Positions 21,500-31,970 of a stretch of 64,000 bases of DNA are shown piece after piece (position 1 is the first letter of the stretch; the number at the start of each line of letters is the position of its first letter). A model generated the notes under the pieces. That model was not told the DNA's origin, made no database searches, and saw nothing but the letters and a program-made list of their open reading frames with translations. A program made the translations under genes and the position numbers. The stretch is taken from positions 3,522,273 to 3,586,272 of the forward strand of contig NW_006921533.1 in assembly GCF_000340215.1 (NCBI RefSeq). The letters run 5' to 3'. Origin of the DNA: Pseudocercospora fijiensis CIRAD86 (taxonomy: Eukaryota > Ascomycota > Dothideomycetes > Mycosphaerellales > Mycosphaerellaceae).

Positions 21500-24400
21500 C
21501 TCTCCTCGAGCAGATTCTCCGGTAGGATATCCGCGCTAATAAGAGTAAAGTTCTCTCGTACTTTTAGAGTTAGCGATAGTATACGACGCGGGCGATTGCT
21601 TATAGCCTTACGAAGAGCAGACTTAGCGACCGAGATTAGAGTGCTATAATTACTGTCTTTATCCTCTCGCTAGCGCCGGCGGCGTAGTATCCGCTATATT
21701 AGTATACGAGCAGATAAGGCCGTAGCACTATTATCCTAGATTAGATCTCCTATACGCTTACCTTTCGCCTTTAGTTACGATTAAGACTGCTTCCCCTTTG
21801 CCTTCCGATTACCTATAATAGCTTTCTTTACTAGCGACATATTAGCATCGCGAGACTTGTCCGAATCCTACTATAACTAGCGAAGACGATCCTAGGCTAT
21901 AGGCGGAGGCGGAGGCAGAGGCGGAGGCTAGTCGTCGCTATTATCGCTAGTTACTATCTCTACGGCCGTCTTTCGCTTAGCCTACTTACGCTTCCGCTCC
22001 TTATAGTACTTCTGCTAGTCCTTAAATGCCTTAGGAAAGTCGTAGTTAATATATCTAAGTACTTTACCGAGGCGTAGCTTATCGTAAAGATTGTTACCGC
22101 TAGCCTAGTACTAGTTATCGAACTTTAGCGCACTCTTAAGCATTTCCTCCCTATTTATGCTAGTAGACTGCTCTTTACTATCGCCGAGTGCTAGATGCCG
22201 TATAATATTATAGAGGTCCTAGATATATCGGTCCTCGATAAGGGTATTCGATAGAAGAGCAAAGAAGTACGTATTAAACCGGCCGCTAGCTTTATTAGCC
22301 TTCCGGTCGAAGAACTTCTATAGGTATAGTAGTAAGAAGTACTGCTTAGAGCCCTTATACGGTACAACTAGGGCTTTCGGTAGGCGTAGTGCCTATTTAT
22401 CCTACTAGAATACCGAATCTAGATCGCGATTATAGACAATGTTATAGTAGTCCTTCGAATCTAGGCTCTCCTTAGGGTCCTATAGTCGGAGCTCTTCCTA
22501 GTATCGCTTATTAAGGATAGTACGTAGGCATCGAGGTGTCGCTATATACTAGCTATTAAACAATAAGCGGAAGATGTCGGGGATCTTATTACGCTTTTCT
22601 ATATTATTCTTAGACTAATTCTTGCGCCTAGGCGTATTAGTATTAGCATTAGCATTAGTATTACCTGCTTCCTAGGTTTCTAGTATAGTAGCTATACCTA
22701 TGCCTATACCTCTCGGAACGATAATAGTATCCTCGTTATCCTTATCCTAATCTAGGTCTCTATTAATATCTTCGCTAGGGATCTCGGTATTACGTAGACC
22801 GCTTAGTCGGATCGGCTAGTATATAATAGTACCCTATGCGAGATTCTTGTATTAGTCCGCGTTAGCCGGTCGACCTTCTCGATTAATAATAGAGGCATAG
22901 TTAATACTATCTAGAATACGCTTAGCTATATCGTCGATATACTAAGGGAAGAAGAAGATAGTATATAACCGCTGTCCTACGCTAAGCTTACGACTAGTAC
23001 GACTAGCTCGCTATATAGCATCGTCGATATCCTTCGTAATAGGTAGCTACTATATAATAACGAACTTAATATCGCTAATGTTAGTGCCTATAGCGATCGC
23101 TAGGGTACTAACTATAATACGAGTTAATAAACGAGCGCTAGGCTTCTTAAACTCGTTATATCGGAGATCCTTATCGTAATTAGCGATATATGCGGTATAG
23201 AAAGCGACGACTTTATATATATTGTAGCCGGTATTGTTCTAGGTATACTTCTTAGTTAGATCTTCTTAGCCCTCTATTAGCTAGACAAGCTACTAACGTA
23301 GAATATAGGTTAGCTTATTAACCTTTCCTCGGCTATTAATAAATACGATCGCCTCATCGATATTCGTAGGTATAGCTTATCTATTAGTAACGGCCTTCTT
23401 TAGTAATAGGTATAGTAAATCGAAGTCGCTACTATACTTCTACAGAATAGTCTTAAAGATATATATAGTATCGATCCGATCGATACTCGTACGGATAACC
23501 TTAGTCTTAAATACCTCGCGGCTATTATTACGGAAGCCTCTATACTTTAAGACAAATTCGAGTGTCTCCTAGGAGATAGTCGTAGAGGTACCTAGCTATA
23601 GGGTATTATTGCGGAACAGGCTATAGAGGATATATATTTAGGCAAATTCCTCGCGGAAGTCCTTCTATTTATATACTAAGTATAGCTTATCGATAGTAAT
23701 AAGGCTAATACGATCGCCAATCTTCTTAAATACCTCTCGCAATTCCGGAGTAGACGCCTACTCTAGACTATAGAAGATATAGTAGTACTTGCTAGTAACG
23801 ATATTATCGTATATCTTTAGGTCCTTACGCTTAGTCTTAGTAGAGATTATATAGCAACGTACTAACTCGACGTTTCCGGTAGTAACTATAGACTTCTAAG
23901 TAAGCGCACGTATCGTTTAGTCGATATTAGCCTTCTACTCTTTACTAAGGCGGTTTAGAGGGATAATCTAGATATTAATGCGACTAGTTAGTATAGTATA
24001 TGCCTAGTAGACTAAGCTCTTACCGCTACCGGTCTTCTCGATTATTACTATATCGGTGCCCGCGAAAACTAGGTTATATAGTACCTTACGCTAAAGGTCC
24101 GAAGGTATATAGCCCTTATTAGGATAGAATGCATTTAGTACCTACTATAGGCTATTCTTAACAATGTCCCGCTAGAAGGGGATAGCCTCTCGCTTAAGAC
24201 CGGCATCCTATATTAATATCTAGATTTCCTCTAGATTAAATAGCTTATCGAGCATATAATTAGTCGTAGCCTAAAAGAAGGCGGTCTTCTATTATAGATC
24301 TTAAGGAAGCTCTAGCTTCTTAGTAGACTAGTTTAGCCGCTAGCGAGTATAAGCCTTACGAGATAGAAGAATTAGTACGGCTTATAGTAGGGTATTCTAT

Positions 24401-24700
24401 ATGCCTTGCTACTGCTACTATTAACGACGCTAATCGTATATCTTAGCTAGACGTCCTACTGCCTTCTTGCTAACCTAGGTATACTGCTACTACTACTGCT
24501 ACTACTGCTTCTTCTGTTTCTATTCCTTACGATAGCCCTTACTAATATTAAGGTTTCTCCCTAACTAAAGGAAGCTACCGCCTCTATAATAGACTAGATC
24601 TAGAGCCGCTATACGTAGAGGAGGAAGATTAGAGGGATTATTATATTTAACGCCCTCGATAGCATCGACGTCCTCCTAATTTAACTCTATTAATAGTCGT
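21500..24700 (-). pseudogene. RIP-inactivated RecQ-like (telomere-linked-type) DNA helicase
   Basis: Minus-strand translation gives a superfamily-2 helicase broken by many TAG codons. Motif I reads IEKTGSGKSLVY at about 24013-24041, and IQIIPLNRLSKEQ-like motif Ia follows if one TAG is read as Gln. Motif II at 23681-23694 reads TIDKLYLVYK where DELH is expected; both changes are G-to-A or C-to-T. Later blocks include LGTSTTISQETLEF and IVFINSRGKVNKL (motif IV region), VSTLAIAIGTNISD (motif V) and RASRTSRKLSVG (motif VI). A long, Asp/Asn-rich C-terminal part follows. The fold resembles the RecQ-type helicases found in fungal subtelomeric repeats. It cannot make a functional protein as it stands. 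Confidence 0.75.
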
Positions 24701-24954
24701 AGCGGGCCTTAGCGAGTAGCGGCACGCATCGACTAGCGATAATCTATACGCTATCTACGGACTATACGCTAAAGACTCTAGCCTTTAGCCTAGCGCTCGA
24801 TCTATCGCTAGCGGTACTACTCCTTAAGGCGGATATTACCCTCGAAGTAGTCGCTAATAATAGGCTTATCTAGATCTTAACGTAGCGTAGGAGTGCTATC
24901 GCTAGTAGCGATATAGGCCTACTAAGGAACCTCGATAGCTTCCTCGGTATCTAT

Positions 24955-25095
24955 GCGAGTAGTAGATGCGAGTAGTAGATACGAGTAGTAGATACGAGTA
25001 GTAGATACGAGTAGTAGATGCGAGGCAGAAGAAGCTAAGAGTAAAAGGAAGAAGAAGAAGAAGAAGGGTAGCAGCCCGCTATTTAGATAAGTGTA
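24955..25095 (+). repeat. Internal inverted segment, right copy (NLS-like tract plus 12-bp repeats)
   Basis: Plus-strand partner of 13655-13795. Five or six copies of a 12-bp GAGTAGTAGATG/AC unit precede a Lys/Arg-rich tract (EAEEAKSKRKKKKKK), then GSSPLFR and a stop. It looks like the 3' end of a coding unit ending in a basic nuclear-localisation-like tail, present at both ends of the element. Confidence 0.7.
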
Positions 25096-25511
25096 CGCTA
25101 AGTTACGCGTACTTAGTAAAGCGTATAGGCCTAGAATAGCCGCGTTTTAGCCTAATTTACCCGATCGGCCTTAGGACTTAATAACGCGATACATTTACGT
25201 CTAGCAAACACTTAGAGGTTAGAGAGCGGCTAATTCTAAGGGTCCGCCCGTATTTCCGTTTATAGCAAACGGTAGTAGTTATGTCGTAGTAGAGGCAATC
25301 CGGACGCTATTCTTATAGCGTTTATCTTAAAGTAGTGTTTTGTAATTTTTATTCCTACGTCTTTAGAAATATATAGATTATTATATAGACAATAATTTTC
25401 ATTACGTTAATACCTAAGTGCGATTCTACTATAACTTTTGCTTAGGATATATAGTTGTTGTACTATTCTACCTGTTTTGTAGGTATATAAGGTCAATACT
25501 GCAGCTTTGCG

Positions 25512-25530
25512 ACATTTGTCCTTAGGCTCT
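25512..25530 (-). repeat. Right terminal inverted repeat of the 12.8-kb element
   Basis: On the minus strand AGAGCCTAAGGACAAATGT, the partner of 12751-12769. The inward extension on the minus strand continues GCAAAGCTGCAGTATT, close to the left end's GCTAAATCTATAGTATT. Confidence 0.65.
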
Positions 25531-25617
25531 TCTACGAAGACTTCTTCTATATACTAGACTATATATAGAAGAGCCGAGAACCGATCGACGCTAATTGCAC
25601 GTAGGTTAGGTAAAGGA

Positions 25618-25698
25618 AGGTAGAAGGTAGAAGGTAGAAGGTAGAAGGTAGAAGGTAGAAGGTAGAAGGTAGAAGGTAGAAGGTAGAAGGTAGAAGGT
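25618..25698. repeat. Heptanucleotide tandem repeat (AGAAGGT)n
   Basis: About eleven near-perfect copies of a 7-bp unit immediately outside the right inverted repeat of the 12.8-kb element. Sequence of normal composition resumes from about 25740. Confidence 0.9.
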
Positions 25699-25739
25699 GG
25701 GATAAAGTCTACAAGAAGAGCCTAAGAAGGAGGTAGCTC

Positions 25740-26385
25740 TGAACTTGGGATGATTATTCCCTTCTTTGTGCAATATCTCTCGCACCAATGGTCCTAACTC
25801 AATCAATCGCTGAAGTGTCCCAGCCAGTGAATCAAATGCGCATGCACGCATTCGACCGGACATGCTCCCCGTTGAGAGGAAGCGTCTGTCTAGCGTCCAT
25901 GTTCCATGTTGCAGGCAGTGCTGCAGCAGAGCTTTGTGGGCTTTTTCACAGTCGCAAACCAGACAGCCATCTCACACCACTTCTCTAATCATCTTCTAAT
26001 AGGCCTGCCCTTGACGATTTGACCTCATGCCATAGCGCCACGCTCAGAGACAGCTTGATTTGTACGTCATTGGTGAGGGTCCAGTATCAGCATAGACAGC
26101 ATATCTCGAGAGCTGGCCTCCAGAGCATGGCTGGTGTCTGAACCATTTACAACGGTCCTCCATCCTCATAGAAAGCCTTCACCGGAAATAGGAAACAGGT
26201 AAGCTACTCGTTCCTTTGTCAATCCAAGCGAGTCAATCTCATGCATGGCTGCCTCGGACCGAATCTCTTAGTTGGTCAGCAGCGTGTTGGAGCTCCGTTC
26301 CAAAGAAACTCGTCAACGCCTCTGATAATTCGCTATCTGACACTTTGTGCAGTCTATCCCGACACTCCATATCAGAGTTGCTGTT
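25740..26385. other. Intergenic region upstream of the GFA-like gene
   Basis: Normal-composition DNA with no supported gene. It is the transition from the RIP-affected element to the central gene island and holds the promoter of the GFA-like gene. Confidence 0.45.
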
Positions 26386-26898
26386 ATGCCAGGCAAAGGA
26401 AGCTGCGTCTGCGGACAATGGACATATGAGTATGATGGCGAGCCGGGCGGTGTCGTAGGTCTCGATCGGAGAGCAAATGGCTCAGCACTAATTGCGGTAG
26501 GTCGTCTGTCATTGTATACCTTGTCGCAAGACAGCTGGCTCAAATGGCAGCTTCAACATGATTATCCCACAGGAAAAAGTATGTCGTTCGACTCTCTTAT
26601 ATTCTCTCGTGAAGATGCTGATTGTGTCCAGTTCAAGAAGCTCTCAGGTAACGACTTCCTCTTCGAGCGTGTCGGCGACTCCGGCAAGAAAGTCAAATAT
26701 CAGAATTGTGCGACCTGTGCGACGGTCATGATTGCCAACGCCGAAGCCATGCCTGGGATGTTGATCGTGAAAGGCGGTACAGTCGACGATCCAGTAGAGG
26801 ATGCAAAGCATCAGCCACAGATGGAGATATACCGCAAGAATGCCCCAGAATGGTGTACTCCGTGGGCCAACGCTGGGCAGAAAGAGGGAGGTTCTTGA
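26386..26898 (+). CDS. GFA/CENP-V-type zinc-binding protein
   Basis: A small zinc protein of the Mss4-like GFA fold (glutathione-dependent formaldehyde-activating family). Three exons: 26386-26454, 26501-26578 and 26632-26898, with introns of 46 nt (GTAGGT...GGTAG) and 53 nt (GTATGT...TCCAG). The product is 137 aa. Splicing is required: only the spliced frame contains CHCIPCRKTAGSNGSF, which holds the family's second Cys cluster. Zinc ligands are Cys7 and Cys9 (SCVCG), Cys26, Cys28 and Cys31 (CHCIPC), and Cys75 and Cys78 (NCATC). The C-terminus APEWCTPW is typical of fungal members. The substrate is unknown; most fungal paralogues are uncharacterised and not true formaldehyde enzymes. Confidence 0.88.
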   Translation: MPGKGSCVCGQWTYEYDGEPGGVVGLDRRANGSALIAVGRLSLYTLSQDSWLKWQLQHDYPTGKSMSFDSLIFSREDADCVQFKKLSGNDFLFERVGDSGKKVKYQNCATCATVMIANAEAMPGMLIVKGGTVDDPVEDAKHQPQMEIYRKNAPEWCTPWANAGQKEGGS

Positions 26899-27721
26899 TA
26901 AGGCTCGAGCACTTTCATGCATGCTCCGTCAATTGCGCGTTCTGAAGGGCAGACCGAAAGGGGTTGAGCTATCGAAGTCGAATAGGGAGATGAGGAGAGA
27001 GATGTAAGCGATGAGATGGTAGTCGACTTTCAACCAAACATTCGGCCACCTTGATGGTGCAAAGAAGCGTCATTTCTCTCCCGGATCTAGGCGTTTCAGA
27101 GAGCACCAAAGTGCCAAAACACCGCACGCCACTTTGAAGTCAGCCACTTGTGACTATAACAGAGAGAAAGAGGCGTGACAACTTGATCGAATTGCGTTGA
27201 CTTTGGACCGTTCGTGTTGCGATGCGTTGTACATTGTCTGGCCGAGAAGAGATCATGGGACAGAAAACGAGTGCCTTAGTCGGTGGACATTGTTGAGCTT
27301 GTTCAATTGCAGCGCCTTCCAGCCGCGTAGAAACAATATCGGCGGTGAGGTGTGGGAGCTCTCGCGTTGTTGTTGTTGCAGGTCCCAGTCCAGTCTCCAA
27401 AAAGAGGAGACGGACGACCTGGCGAGATCTGCGCGATCTGATCCTTGTCGACTGCGCCGGGCCGAACCCTAACTTCCGTTCCGCCTGCCTGCCCGGCCTC
27501 GACCACGGCACGGCTTCCACCCTTCTCGCACTTCTACAACGCTGATCGCACTGTTCCGCAAGCCATCAAGCGCCAAGCAGCATGCATGATCTGGAGACAG
27601 AAGGCGAGAGATGTTCTGGAGCTTCACCCGGTTGACTCAGCAATGCCAGATCACTCATCTGAGTGACGAACGCCACTGAAGTGATTCGTGAAGCAACAGG
27701 CTGGGAACGAGAAAATTCACC
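26899..27721. other. Intergenic region between GFA-like and SNF2 genes
   Basis: About 820 bp with only short overlapping frames without family motifs. It should contain the promoter and leader of the SNF2 gene. No repeat was found. Confidence 0.45.
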
Positions 27722-30700
27722 ATGAACCCGGCGCAGCTTCTAAATCCGAAGGCTTTTGCCAAACAGCAGGCAAAGGCAAAGGCAGCCAAAAAGCCACAGA
27801 ACAATGGTACGTCTGCATTTCCGTAGACTTTTTGCCGGCTCCCAGAATCCGCGCTCTGCAAGCTTCACTCCTGCTTCGGCGTTGAACATCACATGCAGCT
27901 TGGCACTGGCACTGCTTGTGAGCTGATGGTTTGTCGTCCAATCACATTCAAGTTGCGACAATACCAAAGCGCAACAATAGCCATCACGCTCTCTTCCACT
28001 TCCACTTCCACCACCACCACCACCACCACCACCAGCGACTTGATCTGCATCAACTTCCCCGTGCCTACACCACCCTTTCCTTCCAACACATCGTCCCTAG
28101 CCCAACGACGGCCAACAGTTGCAGTACCCAGAACTGCCGACTGTCAGTTGTCATGGCTTACAACAAACCCCCACCATCCAACTTCAACACACTGTCCAGT
28201 CCAACGCTATCAGGCGACCCTTCGATGCTAATATACGAAGGCCCTCAACAGGCGCGCAAGCCGACGGCATCAGTGTCAGATCTGCCACGCTACGATGCCA
28301 AAGCACTTCTGGACCCTAAGGCTGCACCGACCACCATCTCGCGCGAGGCGTCAAGAGACGAGGATGCCCACGATAACGCCGGCTACGGTGCCGCTGCCAT
28401 GATTGAGCGCCTCCATGGTGTCACTAGTCGTGACGATATGCCGACCCAGAAGCGCAAAGGCCCGATGACAACTGGCGATGAGGATGAAAACGAACGAAAA
28501 AAGCAGAAGACCGAGGGTTTCAGCATCAGCAAGGGAGGTATCATCAGCGACCACTTGAAAAATGAGCGCAAGAAGATGGCCGCTGAAGCAGGACCGTCCC
28601 ACCAGACCATAGATCTCACTGGCGATGACGATGAGCCTGCCGCTGCCTCTGCAGCTGCCAATGACGTCGAGATCACCAAGGTCATCGAGCCGAGCAACGA
28701 TGAAATTTGCCTTGGGTTGGTCAACGCCAATGCTCTTGTCCACCGTGTGCCAACGCCTTCCGCGAGTTTGATCAGAGGCCTGCCGAAGACCTCTTGGCCT
28801 TACATGAGGATCTCATTTCGCCACGAATACGGCAACGGGCGCAATATGCAAATTGACTTGATTGACAATGCCGAGATCAAGTTCGGAACTATGGATCTCA
28901 AAGCAGCGGCAGCGGTGGCTCCTCTTCTCGATGGCGTCAACATGAACAAGATGCGATTGCGCATGCACCTCCTGAGCCGTCCACGAAAGCCAAGTGAGGA
29001 AGCTGGTCAGCGTGTATCACAGCTGCTGAAGATGGCGGTAACTTTCTTCGCACCGCGAAACGCTGCTGCTCAGATCGGTCGATTCCTGTCTCAGAGGCAG
29101 CTATACTTATCTGCACCTTTCCATGCGGGCGGACGGGACTTTGTAAACCCACAGCTACCGCAGAACTTCGGTCCTCCTCGAGACAGTAAGCCGCAGCAAT
29201 CCTCACGAGGAGCCAGCACCTACGTCTCTCGCTCTGTAGAGGAGATTCGCCGCGAAGCCACGAATATGTTCGACAATCTCGCCAAGAACGAAGCCATCCC
29301 TTCCATGGAGCCAAACAAGGAGATTATTGCCACAGACCTGATGGAGCACCAGAAGAAAGCGTTGAACTTCTTGTTCGAGCACGAGCGTAGCGATTTCGAT
29401 GGTAACGAGCTTCCCGTTCATGCTCTTTGGAGATATAGGGCAAAGAATACCGGTCAGCCTGCCTGGTACCATGTCATTACGGGCCAAGAAGTTACAGAGA
29501 AGCCAAAGCCTGTGCAAGGTGGCATCCTTGCGGACATGATGGGTCTAGGAAAGACTCTCAGCGTACTTGCTCTCATCGCGGAAACCAGAACTGCTGCTAT
29601 ACGTTTTCGTCAGCAGGCCGTCCCATTCGACCTTGAAGACGCTGTGGAGTGCAACTCGAAAGGCACGCTGATCATTTGTCCCAAGTCCGTCTTGTCGAAT
29701 TGGGAGGAGCAGATTGGAGTCCACTGCCGTGAAGGCAAGATCAAAGTCTACTGCTACCATGGCCCTAATCGCACTCAGAACACTGCAAAGCTTGCCAAGT
29801 TCGACGTGGTGCTGACCACCTACAACATTGCCGCCGCCGAGTTTGCCGATGGCATGAAGAAAAAGAAGGCCCTCTCAAACATCAACTGGTTCCGCATTGT
29901 GCTCGATGAGGCCCATCAAATTCGTACAACGTCTACCAAGGTCTCTAAGGCATGCTGTAACCTGTATGCTGAGCGTCGATGGGCCGTTACAGGTACCCCT
30001 GTGCAAAACAGTCTGTCTGATTTGGGTGCCTTGGTCAAGTTCCTGAATATCCCACCATTCGACAACCCAAATACATGGAATCAGTACATCATGTCGCCTT
30101 TCAAGATGGGCAACGTGGACGTGGTGGAGCAGCTGCAGCTGCTAGTAGGCAGCATCACTCTTCGGCGTCTGAAGGACACGATCGGCCTCACCAAGCGAAC
30201 AGAGACCATTGAGCGTCTAGAGTTCACCGAAGTTGAAATGGCACTCTACAAAAAGTTCGCTTCGACCTGTCGCACGACGTTGGATAACGTTACAGGCGGA
30301 GGAAATACTCTTCGCGGCAAGGCATATGCGCATGTCTTGAAGTCCATCGGGCGATTGCGTGCTATCTGCGCACATGGCCGTGAGATGCTCACGGAGGAGG
30401 ACATGAAGGAAGTCGAAGGTGACGACCCTAACAATGCCATCGTGCTTGATGTTGGGGATGAGCCCGGCTATGAGGATGAGGCCGAGTTTACCACCGATGC
30501 TCAAGCATACAATCTCTACAAGACCATGCGTGACTCCGAGATGGATAGATGCGAGGGCTGCGGTCGCTTGGTGGGCAAGAAGGAACCCAAACCAATCGAC
30601 TTGGACGAGGAAGAGGACAGCTCTGCTGCAAACACTCCTGCCATTAGCGAGGGCGAAGAGGAGGACGACTTGATTGGAAATCTCACGCCGTGCTTCCACG

Positions 30701-31464
30701 TCGTCTGCTACAACTGCACGCCTCGGTACATTGAGCTATGCGAAGAGTCTATGACAGCTGATCGATGGCATGTCTGTCCTTACGATGAGACACACCAACG
30801 CTTCGGACTGAAGCCACTCACCTGGTCTGGATACAATTCGCATATTGAAGAACGCCGCATCGCGGCAAACCAACCCAAAGCTGCCAAGTGGGATGAAGAT
30901 TCCTACTCTGGCCCGCACACCAAAGTCAAAGCTCTTCTCGAAGAATTGAGACAGTCTGAGCAGGAGAGTGCGGAACTCGCAACCCTCGGCGAGGCTCCTA
31001 TTCGATCCGTTGTGTTCAGTGGCTGGACCGGATACCTCGATCTCATCGAGCATGCTCTGATCAAGAATAGGGTTGCCTTTGTCCGCTTGGATGGATCAAT
31101 GTCCGTTAAGCAACGCACGCAGGTCATGGAGATGTTCAAGACCGAGAAAGACGTCGTCGTTATGCTCGTTTCAATCAAGGCGGGCGGACAAGGCTTGAAC
31201 TTTACGGCAGCTAACAAGGTCTATGTTATGGAGCCTCAATTCAATCCCGGTGTCGAGGCTCAGGCTGTTGATCGTGTGCACCGTCTCGGTCAGAAGCGCG
31301 ATGTCTACATCAAGCACTACATCATGCAAGACTCGATCGAAGAAGGCATTCTTGGTCTGCAAGAGAAGAAGAATAAATTGGCTCAAATGAGCATGGACAA
31401 GAAGAGGAGCAAAGCCGAAGAGAACAAGCAGAGATTGGACGACCTGAAGACGCTCTTCAAGTAG
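27722..31464 (+). CDS. SNF2-family translocase with RING-like insert (Rad5/Uls1 type)
   Basis: A DNA-dependent ATPase of the SNF2 superfamily, Rad5/Uls1-like. Proposed exons are 27722-27806 and 28148-31464 with a 341-nt intron (GTACGT...GTCAG), giving 1,133 aa that begins MNPAQLLNPKAFAKQQ. If this first exon is wrong, translation starts at the ATG at 28153. An acidic IDLTGDDDE near residue 180 resembles a SUMO-interacting motif. Motif I DMMGLGKTLS is near residue 495 and DEAH near 614, followed by VTGTPVQNSLSDLG. A Cys-rich RING-like insert lies at about 830-906 (CEGCG...CFHVVCYNC...CPYD). The helicase C-terminal lobe near 975-1090 includes VSIKAGGQGLNFT and the QAVDRVHRLGQ box. The role is probably DNA repair or removal of SUMO/ubiquitin-marked proteins from chromatin. 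Confidence 0.88.
28005..28035 (+). repeat. (CAC)n microsatellite in the SNF2 first intron or leader
   Basis: A CAC/CCA triplet run ending around 28034. It creates a poly-His open frame upstream of the SNF2 coding start, but that frame begins without an ATG and is best read as intron or leader. Confidence 0.8.
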
Positions 31465-31970
31465 AGTTTATGCACTGACGTGAAGGGTCACAGCACCGGC
31501 GTCGGCGTATGTTTCTTGAAGTCAAGTGTAAGGAAGGCTTGATTCAGACAGTCTTCCAATTCAAATGCCATAGCGCCTATACAAAATGCATGAAGTGTAT
31601 CATGGTCAAGTTCATTTTCCAGTTCTTCCATCCTTTGGGTTTCAGGCATCAATGTTGCGGCCTTGCGCCGCCGCGCCAAGCCAAATCGGCCTCCCAGCCG
31701 TCGCGATCGCATCGTCCGCGACACGTCTTGACCTCCGCAGTGCATGTCCACAAACTGCTCCCGCGCATTCAGAACAACTCTTTCCATTCACGTCACCATT
31801 GACAGCTGTACAGTTCTCGCAAATGCCGTAATTGCAGGACATAGTATACGCGATCCACGCCCGACCATCTGAGCACACCCAGAAGCGTACACCAAACACA
31901 GGAGACCAGGAAGCTCTGGCTGCGTGCGCCAACTTCAGCCATTCAGAGACCAATCTAGACGTAACGCGCG
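31465..31970. other. Intergenic region between SNF2 and RSC8-like genes
   Basis: About 500 bp between tandem genes on the same strand. It holds the SNF2 terminator region and the RSC8-like promoter. No gene was recognised. Confidence 0.5.

Larger units (their letters stand above)
12751..25530. mobile_element. About 12.8-kb RIP-degraded element with terminal inverted repeats and helicase relic
   Basis: The ends carry inverted copies of AGRGYCTAAGGACAAATGT (12751-12769 and 25512-25530). Similarity continues inward for about 20 bp; GTATT and CCTTATA recur at matching distances. Inside lie two convergent dead coding regions (13.9-17.5 kb on +, 21.5-24.7 kb on -) and a tandem-repeat core between them. 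CpA and TpG are scarce while CpG is kept, and nearly every interrupted codon is TAG where CAG or TGG is expected, which is the RIP signature. No clear target-site duplication was found, so the exact ends remain open. A RecQ-like helicase in a repeat recalls telomere-linked helicase elements of fungi. The combination with a second large protein and terminal inverted repeats is not one I recognise. Confidence 0.7.

Noticed and set aside
12751..25530. Starship-type giant element
   Set aside because: No DUF3435 tyrosine-recombinase captain was seen and the ends are inverted repeats; the internal genes are a helicase and an unknown protein.
27931..28152. Poly-His N-terminal extension of the SNF2 protein
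   Set aside because: The frame begins with TTG, not ATG, and the His run comes from a CAC microsatellite in a probable intron.
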